Shown: in pieces, positions 16,688 through 25,007 of the stretch
How positions within the stretch are numbered: position 1 is the first letter of the stretch
How the letters are laid out: each line of letters starts with the position of its first letter
From: Flavobacteriaceae bacterium
Lineage (GTDB): Bacteria; Bacteroidota; Bacteroidia; Flavobacteriales; Flavobacteriaceae
Assembly (NCBI GenBank): GCA_013373635.1
Contig: JABXHN010000013.1
Span: 1 to 64,000 of the forward strand
Direction: 5' to 3'
DNA length: 64,000 bases
Position numbers and translations under genes: made by a program
The notes under the pieces: model-generated
Seen by the model: only the letters and a program-made list of their open reading frames with translations
What the model was told of the DNA's origin: nothing
The model's database searches: none

Positions 16688-17392
16688 ATGTTTCAATTTA
16701 AACAGTTTAGTGTTGCTCAAGACAAAACCGCAATGAAAATTGGAACTGATGGAGTTCTTTTAGGAGCTTGGACTACCATTGACCATCACCCTAATAGCAT
16801 TCTAGATATTGGAGCTGGAACTGGAGTTATCGCACTGATGTTAGCCCAACGCTCCAATGCAGAAACCATTGATGCCATTGAAATAGAACCCAATGCTCAC
16901 GAGCAATGTGTTGAAAATTTTGAAAGCTCACCTTGGGGAGATCGACTGTTTTGCTATCATGCTGATTTAGTAGAACTAATTCAAGAACCCGAAGAACACT
17001 ATGACTTAATCGTATCCAATCCCCCTTTTCACAATACCGATATTGTGGGTGATAAAACATCGAGAACCACAGCGAGACAAACAGAAGATTTACCATTCGA
17101 AGTCTTATTAATCGGAGTCAAAACACTTATGTCATCTAATGGTGTATTTTGTTGTATTATTCCTTTTATAGAAGAAGATAACTTTATAGGCATTGCTGCT
17201 CATTACGGATTACATCCATTTAAAATAACTAGAGTAAAAGGAACAACTGAGGCTCCGATCAAAAGGTCTCTAATAGCATTTTCATTTGCTGAAAAAGAAA
17301 TCTTGTACGATGAACTCATTATTGAAGTCAAACGACATCAGTATACAAAGGAGTATATAGAACTCACAAAAGCATTTTATTTAAAAATGTAA
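16688..17392 (+). CDS. trmN6: tRNA1(Val) (adenine-37-N6)-methyltransferase
   Basis: It methylates N6 of A37 in tRNA-Val using S-adenosylmethionine. The N-terminal FQFKQFSVAQDKTAMKIGTD, the SAM motif LDIGAGTGVIALML and the adenine-methyltransferase motif N111-P-P-F114 together identify the YfiC/TrmN6 family. Its 234 residues match. It follows the sulfatase by 3 bases, but the pairing looks incidental. Confidence 0.92.
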   Translation: MFQFKQFSVAQDKTAMKIGTDGVLLGAWTTIDHHPNSILDIGAGTGVIALMLAQRSNAETIDAIEIEPNAHEQCVENFESSPWGDRLFCYHADLVELIQEPEEHYDLIVSNPPFHNTDIVGDKTSRTTARQTEDLPFEVLLIGVKTLMSSNGVFCCIIPFIEEDNFIGIAAHYGLHPFKITRVKGTTEAPIKRSLIAFSFAEKEILYDELIIEVKRHQYTKEYIELTKAFYLKM

Positions 17393-17426
17393 CATTTTAT
17401 TCTTGTATTGTTATATTCCTTTTGAT

Positions 17427-17434
17427 TACATTTG
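17427..17434 (+). promoter_or_regulatory. -7 promoter box for the acyl-CoA dehydrogenase gene
   Basis: TACATTTG lies 16 bases before the ATG, with TTG at 17403-17405 as a possible -33 element at a spacing of 21. Confidence 0.55.
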
Positions 17435-17450
17435 ATTAAAATCTTACTAT

Positions 17451-18629
17451 ATGAAAGCTGATTTATTTCAAGCACCTGATTATTATCAAATCGATGATTT
17501 ACTTACTGAAGAGCACAAGCTCATCAGAGATGCTGCCCGCGATTGGGTAAAGAAAGAAGTGAGTCCTATTATTGAACAACACGCTCAAGAAGCTACATTT
17601 CCAAAACACTTACTTGTTGGACTAGCGTCTATCGGAGCTTTTGGTCCAACGATTCCAGAGGCCTACGGAGGTGTAGGATTAGATTATATATCCTACGGAT
17701 TGCTCATGCAGGAAATCGAACGTGGAGATTCTGGACTTCGATCGACTGCTTCGGTTCAATCCTCTTTGGTGATGCATCCTATAAACACCTATGGAAGTGA
17801 AGAGCAAAAACAAAAATACCTTCCAAAATTAGCCACTGGCGAACTCATGGGTTGTTTTGGACTTACCGAACCCGATCACGGTTCCAATCCTTCGGGAATG
17901 AACTCTAAAATAGTAGATAAGGGGGATCACTACCTTCTCAATGGAGCCAAAATGTGGATTTCCAATGCTCCTTTTGCTGATATCGCAGTGGTCTGGGCTA
18001 AAGATGAAAATGGAAGAATTAAGGGAATGATTGTAGAGCGTTCTATGGAAGGATTTTCTACCCCTGAAACTCACAATAAATGGTCACTGAGAACCTCTGC
18101 TACTGGAGAGCTGATCTTTAACGATGTCAAGGTTCCCAAAGAAAACATTCTTCCTGGTAAAGATGGACTCGGAGCTCCTCTAGGTTGCTTGGATTCAGCT
18201 CGTTATGGAATTGCTTGGGGTGCCATTGGTGCCGCTATGGACTGCTACGACACCGCTCTTCGTTATGCTAAAGAACGCATTCAATTCGGAAAGCCAATCG
18301 CTGCCACGCAACTCCAACAAAAGAAACTCGCTGAAATGATCACCGAGATCACCAAAGCTCAACTCTTAGCTCTTCGATTAGGACAACTCAAAAACGAAGG
18401 AAGAGCTACCACTGCACAAATTTCCATGGCTAAACGAAACAATGTTTCCATGGCTTTAAACATCGCCAGAGAAGCCAGACAAGTACTTGGAGCTATGGGA
18501 ATTACAGGTGATTACTCTATTATGAGACATATGATGAATTTAGAATCCGTAGTCACTTATGAAGGAACTCACGATATCCATTTACTGATCACCGGTATGG
18601 ATATCACAGGTCATTCTGCCTTCAAATAG
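17451..18629 (+). CDS. gcdH: Acyl-CoA dehydrogenase, probably glutaryl-CoA dehydrogenase
   Basis: This FAD enzyme would oxidise and decarboxylate glutaryl-CoA to crotonyl-CoA in lysine or tryptophan breakdown. Sequence features are the acyl-CoA dehydrogenase signature GCFGLTEPDHGSNPSGM, the FAD and substrate segment KMWISNAPFADIAVVWA, and the catalytic Glu371 in TYEGTHDIH. The strings STASVQSSLVMHPI and the ending MDITGHSAF are more like GcdH than short-chain dehydrogenases. Its 392 residues are typical. It is a single-gene unit with its own promoter and terminator. Confidence 0.88.
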   Translation: MKADLFQAPDYYQIDDLLTEEHKLIRDAARDWVKKEVSPIIEQHAQEATFPKHLLVGLASIGAFGPTIPEAYGGVGLDYISYGLLMQEIERGDSGLRSTASVQSSLVMHPINTYGSEEQKQKYLPKLATGELMGCFGLTEPDHGSNPSGMNSKIVDKGDHYLLNGAKMWISNAPFADIAVVWAKDENGRIKGMIVERSMEGFSTPETHNKWSLRTSATGELIFNDVKVPKENILPGKDGLGAPLGCLDSARYGIAWGAIGAAMDCYDTALRYAKERIQFGKPIAATQLQQKKLAEMITEITKAQLLALRLGQLKNEGRATTAQISMAKRNNVSMALNIAREARQVLGAMGITGDYSIMRHMMNLESVVTYEGTHDIHLLITGMDITGHSAFK

Positions 18630-18664
18630 TTAATAACTTCTAGGGAAGACTACTTCAACTCAAC

Positions 18665-18708
18665 AACTCGGTTTTGTAACTTTACATCTCCGAGTTTTTT
18701 ATTTTTTC
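18665..18708 (+). terminator. Terminator of gcdH carrying the umuC promoter in its loop
   Basis: AACTCGG (18665-18671) pairs with CCGAGTT (18690-18696), followed by TTTTATTTTTT. The 18-base loop contains TTGTAACTTTAC, which resembles a -7 box. The umuC GTG lies 4 bases past the T run, so termination and initiation signals are stacked. Confidence 0.65.
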
Positions 18709-18711
18709 AAA

Positions 18712-19965
18712 GTGATAGCCCTAGTCGATTGCAATAATTTTTACGCTTCCTGTGAGCGGGTGTTTCAGCCTCAGCTGAACAACACCCCTGTGGTGGTACT
18801 CTCCAACAACGACGGATGTGTGATCGCTAGAAGTGATGAATCCAAAGCCCTTGGAATTCCAATGGGAGCTCCTATTTTTAAACTCAAAGAGCTGGTTCAA
18901 AAAAATCAAATCAAGTGCTTTTCTTCCAACTTTCCCCTTTATGGAGATATGAGTTCAAGAGTGATGCAAATCCTCAGCAGCTTTACTCCTGAGATTGAAA
19001 TCTACAGTATCGATGAAGCCTTTTTATCCCTGGAAGGGTTTAAAGAAGAGGAACTGGAAGCCTATGCTGCTCAAATGAAAAAAAAGGTAGAACAGTATAC
19101 AGGTATTCCTATCAGCATTGGAATTGCACCTACCAAAGCGCTCGCTAAGGTGGCCAATAGAATTGCAAAAAAGTTTAAAGAGCGCACTAAGGGTGTATAT
19201 CTTATCGATAACGAGCAGAAGCGAATCAAAGCGCTCAAATGGCTTAAAATTGAAGATGTTTGGGGTATTGGAAGACAACACAGCAAGCGCTTGCAATTGA
19301 AACGAGTGTATACCGCCTGGGACTTTACTCAATTAAACGACGCTTGGGTTCGAAAAGAACTCTCAGTAGTGGGACTACGACTCAAAAGAGAGCTCGAAGG
19401 ACAGCAGAGCCTCTTCTTGGAACAACCTCAAAACAAAAAATCTATAGCGACCACTAGAAGTTTTAAAACCAATATTTCTGATTTAGAAACGCTCGAAGAA
19501 CGCGTTGCCACCTTTGCAGTACACTGCGCTGAAAAACTTCGCAAACAAAAGAGCAGTTGTAGTATGATCTCGGTGTTTTTAAGATCCAATCCCTTTGATA
19601 AAAGCCAACCCTATGTCTTTAGGAATACGACCATCAGTCTTCCCTATAGCTCTGACTCGAGTATTCTTATTGCAAGCTACGCACAAAAAGCACTTCGACA
19701 TATTTACAAATCGGGAGTTCCTTACAAAAAGGCAGGAGTATTAGTTTTAGGCCTACGCCCTAATGAGACCCAACAACTCAATCTCTTTTGCGATACACAG
19801 CCCAAACACAAGGATTTAATGAGAGTGATGGACAAGATGAACAATCGTTATGGAAAAGCGCTTCAACTCGCCAGTCAAAACCTCACAGGAAAATGGATTA
19901 TGAGACAAGAAAACCTCTCTCAGCGCTATACCACAGATATTAATGAATTAATACAAGTACGCTAA
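18712..19965 (+). CDS. umuC: DNA polymerase V catalytic subunit UmuC-like (Y-family)
   Basis: This is an error-prone lesion-bypass polymerase. The Y-family N-terminus IALVDCNNFYASCERVF, then LSNNDGCVIARS, and the catalytic pair in YSIDEAFLSL are intact. The helix-hairpin-helix region (IEDVWGIGRQ) and a little-finger domain follow, with a UmuC-type C-terminal region. Its 417 residues match UmuC rather than DinB. It starts at GTG. Its stop codon directly abuts the ATG of umuD, so the order is umuC-umuD, the reverse of Escherichia coli. Confidence 0.94.
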   Translation: MIALVDCNNFYASCERVFQPQLNNTPVVVLSNNDGCVIARSDESKALGIPMGAPIFKLKELVQKNQIKCFSSNFPLYGDMSSRVMQILSSFTPEIEIYSIDEAFLSLEGFKEEELEAYAAQMKKKVEQYTGIPISIGIAPTKALAKVANRIAKKFKERTKGVYLIDNEQKRIKALKWLKIEDVWGIGRQHSKRLQLKRVYTAWDFTQLNDAWVRKELSVVGLRLKRELEGQQSLFLEQPQNKKSIATTRSFKTNISDLETLEERVATFAVHCAEKLRKQKSSCSMISVFLRSNPFDKSQPYVFRNTTISLPYSSDSSILIASYAQKALRHIYKSGVPYKKAGVLVLGLRPNETQQLNLFCDTQPKHKDLMRVMDKMNNRYGKALQLASQNLTGKWIMRQENLSQRYTTDINELIQVR

Positions 19966-20406
19966 ATGACAGCATCAAAATCACAGGGACTTCAAATCTT
20001 TAAAACACTTAGCAAAAGCGGTTTGAAACAACCGCTAATCGAAGGGGGAATCGCAGCTGGTTTTCCGTCCCCAGCTGATGATTTTGCAGAAGTGAGGATT
20101 AGCCTTGACGAGAGTCTTGTCAAAAACAGAGCAGCGACCTTTTACGCTAGAGTTAGTGGAGAATCTATGGTCGATGCAGGTCTTGACGATGGAGACCTAC
20201 TAGTCATCGATCGAAGCTTAGAGCCTAAAGACAATAAAATTGCAGTCTGTTTTATCGATGGAGAATTCACCGTCAAACGATTGGCGCTCAAAGGAGAACA
20301 ACTCTTTCTAATGCCTGAAAACAAGAACTACAAGCCCATAGAAGTGACCCCAGAAAACAACCTACTAGTGTGGGGAATTGTCACCTATGTGATTAAAAAA
20401 GTTTAA
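19966..20406 (+). CDS. umuD: UmuD-like S24 serine peptidase (LexA family)
   Basis: It processes itself and partners UmuC in damage-tolerant replication. The autocleavage site is A31-G32 in GIAAGFPSP. The catalytic Ser67 lies in SGESMVDAG and Lys104 in FTVKRL. At 146 residues with no DNA-binding domain it fits UmuD, not LexA. The start codon immediately follows the umuC stop. It could alternatively cleave only itself and act as a regulator of UmuC. Confidence 0.93.
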   Translation: MTASKSQGLQIFKTLSKSGLKQPLIEGGIAAGFPSPADDFAEVRISLDESLVKNRAATFYARVSGESMVDAGLDDGDLLVIDRSLEPKDNKIAVCFIDGEFTVKRLALKGEQLFLMPENKNYKPIEVTPENNLLVWGIVTYVIKKV

Positions 20407-20410
20407 ACAA

Positions 20411-22735
20411 TTACTGATTATTAGAACAGAAATTCTTTTGGGCAGTAGCTGCATCCTTATAACCAAGAGCTTTGGATTGCTCTAATAGACCACAAGCTTC
20501 ATCTCTTCTATTGAGATTCACCAATGAAATCGCCCATAAATATTCGCTTTTTCCAGATTTAGGATTGAGTTCTTCGACTACTTTCTTAAAATAAGGAAGC
20601 GCCTGTTCGTATTGACGGGCTGAAAAATAAGAAGCTCCAACATTCTCATAATAAGAAAATTCCAATGGATCTAATTCACTAGAACGCTTAAACTCCTGAG
20701 CAGCTTCGAGGTACAATCCCTGAGTAAAGAGTTGATTGGCGTTTTGAGAAATAGCCAATGCTTGATCTACTCGAGTCTTTCCATAAGAAAGTGTTTTATG
20801 TAAAACTCTAAAATCGTTTTGATCCGGATAGAGCTCCATTCCTCTTTTAGCAATATGGATGTATTTTGGATTTCCAACAGGACTTAATGAATTCATCGCC
20901 ACTAGATAGTTTTTCCATACATCGCGATTGTAATCAGCGCTATCCTTGGTAAACATACGATTGATTTCAACGGTGTCTTTTACTCGAATAGCCTCGATAA
21001 GGTAATTGGTAAAATGAGGAGGAATCGGTAGTTTATTATAGGCAATTCTCGAATATTTCAATGCTGAATCCAATTGATTCATCTTTTTGTACTCCTGAGC
21101 AATGAGGTTTTCAGAGAATCCTAAATAGGGATTCACCTTAATGCCCTGATGAAACATTTCAATGGCCTTCTTGGTCTTTCCTGCCTGGGCGTAATAACGA
21201 CCTTTCATCGCTACTATTGGAAGTGTGGTTACCGATATGTTTGGGATATTAGGCACCACCTCATCGATTTGATTTAGAGGATACTTGAGTTCCCCTCTAT
21301 TGTATTCCCCTAAAAGGACTTGTTGTCCTCTAAGTGATAAGTTTGTTTTATAAGCAATGGTGGTGAGCGGCATGGATCCTATAATCAATACAAGCACTAC
21401 CAGTTTTGCTGGAATCTTTACCTTAGAAGTATCTACTTCTGTTTTTGATGATAAATAAAGTTTTAATGAGAGTGCTAATACCAAAATCCACATCACTTGC
21501 ATAATAGGTCTGGCAAGTGGGAAGTTTAGATTTGCATCGATTCCGTAGACTGAAAGCGACAAAAACAAAAACGCTACAAAGAATTTGGTATCCACATCTA
21601 AATTTGACTTCCAAATCTTAATCATAAAAAAGAGCACCAATGCAAATAAGCCTACATAAGACAGAAATCCAATAACTCCGAGTTCCGCACCTATTTGAAT
21701 GAAGTCATTGTGCATATGATAGGGAACTACATAACCTCGAATGTCTTCTTTGTCGTATTTGATGGATTCTAGTTTCCAGTTCCCCAGTCCTATTTCACTA
21801 ATCAATGGATGAGTTAGCATATGTTTGATTCCTACCTTGTAAAAGCGGAGTCGTTGCGCCGTTGATCCATCTTCTAAATCGACAATTTTCTCAGCTCTTT
21901 GAGCAAAGGTTATCGCACTCTTTTGTCCAGAGAGCAATAACTGACTACACATAATACCCAAGATAATTGGCAAATAAAATGAGGCCAAAGATTTAGCAAT
22001 AGTGAGTTTTGATTCCTTTTGATAGCGAATAAATACAATCACTGCATAGAAAATCATCATCACTCCGATTGCTACATAGGATCCTCTTGAAGCGATAAAC
22101 ACCAAACTGAGCATCACTAGACCTATAAGCACTCGAAGCAGCCATTTTAACCACTCTTTAGCTGAAGTATTAATAAGGTATAAGGCAAAAGGAATTTTCA
22201 TCACCATGGAAAAAGCTGCAATATTTATATTTCCAGTCGTTCCAATAAGAGACCTGGATCGAGATGCAAAAGTATTGGTTCGAATCATCTCCAATGCTGG
22301 TTCTAAAACCATATACATCTCCACCATCAGATACACACTCATGAGCATGGAAAGAACTTTAAATTTATTTGGCATGGATTGAAGCATGGTAAACAAATTG
22401 AAAAATCCGATAAAAACACCTCCCACTCTGGCAATATTCACCAAAACTTCAGTAGAATTGATAGCGTAGAAATACGAGAGAGCTGACCAAAACACAAAAA
22501 TTGCATAAAGCCCAAAAAAGCGAGTATTTAACAACAATTTTATAGAAGATCTAAACGATACTCTGTTCAAATAGAGGTATAAGAGCGTTATTAAGTTCAA
22601 CCCATTTAAATACAACCATTGTGGTGCGATTTGATCAACTGCAGTTAAATTGGGAATAAATCCAATTCCCAAATACAGAACAATTAGAATACTGTTGTAA
22701 AATTGCTGTGTTACATTTTGATCTTTCTTGCTCAT
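20411..22735 (-). CDS. O-antigen ligase-like polytopic membrane protein with C-terminal TPR domain
   Basis: The N-terminal 450 or so residues hold about a dozen hydrophobic segments with a Wzy_C-type core: SRGSYVAIGVM, then the periplasmic-loop motif PYHMHNDFIQIGAELGVIG, whose His residues are typical of O-antigen ligases and polymerases. The C-terminal 300 residues contain tetratricopeptide-like repeats (YAQAGKTKKAIEMFHQGI, EAAQEFKRSSELDPLEF, ARQYEQALPYFKKV). Such fused proteins occur across Bacteroidota and may act in polysaccharide or glycoprotein assembly; the acceptor is unknown. It lies downstream of the Bcr/CflA gene with a 57-base gap. Confidence 0.82.
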   Translation of the reverse strand: MSKKDQNVTQQFYNSILIVLYLGIGFIPNLTAVDQIAPQWLYLNGLNLITLLYLYLNRVSFRSSIKLLLNTRFFGLYAIFVFWSALSYFYAINSTEVLVNIARVGGVFIGFFNLFTMLQSMPNKFKVLSMLMSVYLMVEMYMVLEPALEMIRTNTFASRSRSLIGTTGNINIAAFSMVMKIPFALYLINTSAKEWLKWLLRVLIGLVMLSLVFIASRGSYVAIGVMMIFYAVIVFIRYQKESKLTIAKSLASFYLPIILGIMCSQLLLSGQKSAITFAQRAEKIVDLEDGSTAQRLRFYKVGIKHMLTHPLISEIGLGNWKLESIKYDKEDIRGYVVPYHMHNDFIQIGAELGVIGFLSYVGLFALVLFFMIKIWKSNLDVDTKFFVAFLFLSLSVYGIDANLNFPLARPIMQVMWILVLALSLKLYLSSKTEVDTSKVKIPAKLVVLVLIIGSMPLTTIAYKTNLSLRGQQVLLGEYNRGELKYPLNQIDEVVPNIPNISVTTLPIVAMKGRYYAQAGKTKKAIEMFHQGIKVNPYLGFSENLIAQEYKKMNQLDSALKYSRIAYNKLPIPPHFTNYLIEAIRVKDTVEINRMFTKDSADYNRDVWKNYLVAMNSLSPVGNPKYIHIAKRGMELYPDQNDFRVLHKTLSYGKTRVDQALAISQNANQLFTQGLYLEAAQEFKRSSELDPLEFSYYENVGASYFSARQYEQALPYFKKVVEELNPKSGKSEYLWAISLVNLNRRDEACGLLEQSKALGYKDAATAQKNFCSNNQ

Positions 22736-22792
22736 TTGAATCGTATTACTTTTGAAAAATAATCATTTTTTGAGAGATACTAAAATTGAGTA

Positions 22793-24043
22793 TTAAAGTG
22801 TGCTGATCATATCGATATCTTCCTCTTGAACAAGAGATTTTGTAGTGCGTTTTTTAATACGCACATTACCGATATACAGAATTAAAGTTGCAACAACCAC
22901 ACAAAGAGCCATGATCGCAACAAGTGGTAAAGCGGTACCATCTTCAAATACTCCAACCAAAGCAGACAAAACTGCTCCACACATCAATTGAAAGAATCCC
23001 ATCAATGCGGATGCTGAACCAGCGTTTTTTGAAAAGGGAGCCATTGAGATTGCTGAAGCATTAGGAAAATTAAATCCTTGACAAGCTAAAAACAAAAAGA
23101 TCAGTCCAACAAATAAATAGAGGTTTTGATAACCTAAAACAGTTAATACCAATAAAACTATTCCGATTAAAGATTGAATGACAAGGGTTACTTTAATAAC
23201 CTGTTCTGAAGTGTATTTTCTGAGCAGTAGATTGTTAAATTGACTCGCGCTTATGAGTCCTGCAGCGATTAATGCAAAAATCCAACCAAACACTTTTTCA
23301 TTGAGACCATAGACTACCATAAAAACATAGGGAGCACCACTGACATAGGCATAAAGTGCGGAATACGCAATAGCTGAGGTAGCAGTGTAGACCACAAATT
23401 GTTGGTTGGAAAGCACTATTTTAAACTTTCCTAAAATGGCTTTTGGCTTAAGGCTGTATAAAGGATCTGGGTCTTTGCTCTCGGGTAATACTAAATAAAC
23501 TGACAACAGAATAATGAGTATTAACACCAATAAAAATATAAAGACTGATTGCCATCCAAAATAAAAGGTGAGATAACCTCCAACGGTTGGAGCAATGATT
23601 GGTGAAAGTGCAATGACTAACATCAGATTTGAAAATACCTTAGGAATATCACCCAGCTCAAAAAGATCTCGTACCATCGCTCTAGAAGTCACCATCCCAA
23701 CACAACCTCCTAAAGCTTGAAAAAAGCGATAGGCAATTAATTGATCAACATTAAGGGCATATAAACAGGCAACAGAACTTATAGCGTAAAGAACTAATCC
23801 AACATACAGTGGTTTTTTACGTCCATAGCGTTCGATCAATGGACCATAGAGCAACTGACCAAAAGAAATCCCTACAAAAAAAGAAGAAAGCGATAGCATT
23901 ACCGATGCAACATCGGTGTTTAATCGCTCTGCAATCTCCGGAAAGGCAGGTAGGTATAAATCAATTGAAAAGGGGCCTATTGCTGAGAGTAATCCCAAAA
24001 CAAAGATGACCTTGAAATTTCCTTTAATACTTAGTTTTTTCAT
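22793..24043 (-). CDS. Bcr/CflA family multidrug exporter (MFS)
   Basis: This 12-helix major facilitator has the Bcr/CflA start IGPFSIDLYLPAFPEIAERL, the cytoplasmic-loop motif GPLIERYGRKKPLY and the helix-5 antiporter motif SPIIAPTVGGYLTFYFGW. Its 416 residues are normal. It probably exports drugs or small metabolites by proton antiport. It lies 40 bases downstream of the PorP/SprF gene on the same strand. Confidence 0.9.
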   Translation of the reverse strand: MKKLSIKGNFKVIFVLGLLSAIGPFSIDLYLPAFPEIAERLNTDVASVMLSLSSFFVGISFGQLLYGPLIERYGRKKPLYVGLVLYAISSVACLYALNVDQLIAYRFFQALGGCVGMVTSRAMVRDLFELGDIPKVFSNLMLVIALSPIIAPTVGGYLTFYFGWQSVFIFLLVLILIILLSVYLVLPESKDPDPLYSLKPKAILGKFKIVLSNQQFVVYTATSAIAYSALYAYVSGAPYVFMVVYGLNEKVFGWIFALIAAGLISASQFNNLLLRKYTSEQVIKVTLVIQSLIGIVLLVLTVLGYQNLYLFVGLIFLFLACQGFNFPNASAISMAPFSKNAGSASALMGFFQLMCGAVLSALVGVFEDGTALPLVAIMALCVVVATLILYIGNVRIKKRTTKSLVQEEDIDMISTL

Positions 24044-24083
24044 TTGACAAAACTAAGTGAAAAGTTTTAAGAACCACAAAACT

Positions 24084-25004
24084 TTAAAAGAATCTAGGCT
24101 TAAATATTGTTTTCACCACCTTAGGTAATAGTTCGTAGCGAATAAATATTTCTGAAGAACTCCCTGTAAAGTTTCCAATATATCCCAACTCTTTATCATA
24201 AGAATAGCCTACAAGTACATTTTTTTGAATACGTAATGCCATAAGTGCACTCATAGCGCCTGAAAAACGATAAGAAACTCCTGCTTCAATTCGATCTTGA
24301 ATTCTAAGGTTTGCTGAAATATCTGCCTGAATTGGAACTCCTTTCACCATTCTCATTAAAAAAGATGGTTTAAATAGAATGTTTTCATTGAGTTCAAGAA
24401 CCTTTCCTGCCATGAGATAATAATGGGCTCTATCTGCTGCTAAATAACTTGTAGCACTACTTTGATCAAAGTGTTTAGTCGAAAGAATTCCACTAGTCGA
24501 CAATCCAATATAACCTCTATCATCGTAATAAAAAACCCCTAATCCCAAGTTAGGAGAAAGCTTTTTATCGATATTGATATCAAACCAAGGATCTTGTGGA
24601 TTATAAATATTTAGACTACTAAAGTTGATATCTAGTAAATCAATCATCGGTTTTAATCCTAATGAAATAAAACTATCTCCACTTAGTTGAAGTTTATATG
24701 CAAAATCAATACCCGCAGAAAGTTGACTCATTGGTCCAGAACTCTCCTGCATAATACTGATTCCAGTTGAAAGTTTTTTAGCCCCTTGTTTTTGATAATT
24801 AAAATAACTCGAACGAGGAGCTCCTTCAAAAGAATTCCATTGAGAGCGGTACTGAAAGTATAGAATATTTTCATCTCGAGTACCTGTATATGCAGTGTTC
24901 AGTGCTGAAGGGTTATACATATACTGTGAAAACATCCCCTCCTGTTGAGCAAATGCAAAATCAGCAGAAAACAATACAAGTAAAATTAGTAATCGTTTAG
25001 CCAT
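24084..25004 (-). CDS. Type IX secretion membrane protein, PorP/SprF family
   Basis: A signal peptide ending FAFAQ is followed by the PorP/SprF start EGMFSQYMYNPSALNTAYTG and a beta-rich outer-membrane body. PorP/SprF proteins bind or anchor T9SS cargo that carries the type B (gliding motility-associated) C-terminal domain. It starts 3 bases after the stop of the giant repeat protein, a common cargo-anchor pairing in flavobacteria, so this copy is probably dedicated to that cargo rather than being the core gliding gene. Confidence 0.92.
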   Translation of the reverse strand: MAKRLLILLVLFSADFAFAQQEGMFSQYMYNPSALNTAYTGTRDENILYFQYRSQWNSFEGAPRSSYFNYQKQGAKKLSTGISIMQESSGPMSQLSAGIDFAYKLQLSGDSFISLGLKPMIDLLDINFSSLNIYNPQDPWFDINIDKKLSPNLGLGVFYYDDRGYIGLSTSGILSTKHFDQSSATSYLAADRAHYYLMAGKVLELNENILFKPSFLMRMVKGVPIQADISANLRIQDRIEAGVSYRFSGAMSALMALRIQKNVLVGYSYDKELGYIGNFTGSSSEIFIRYELLPKVVKTIFKPRFF

Positions 25005-25007
25005 AGC

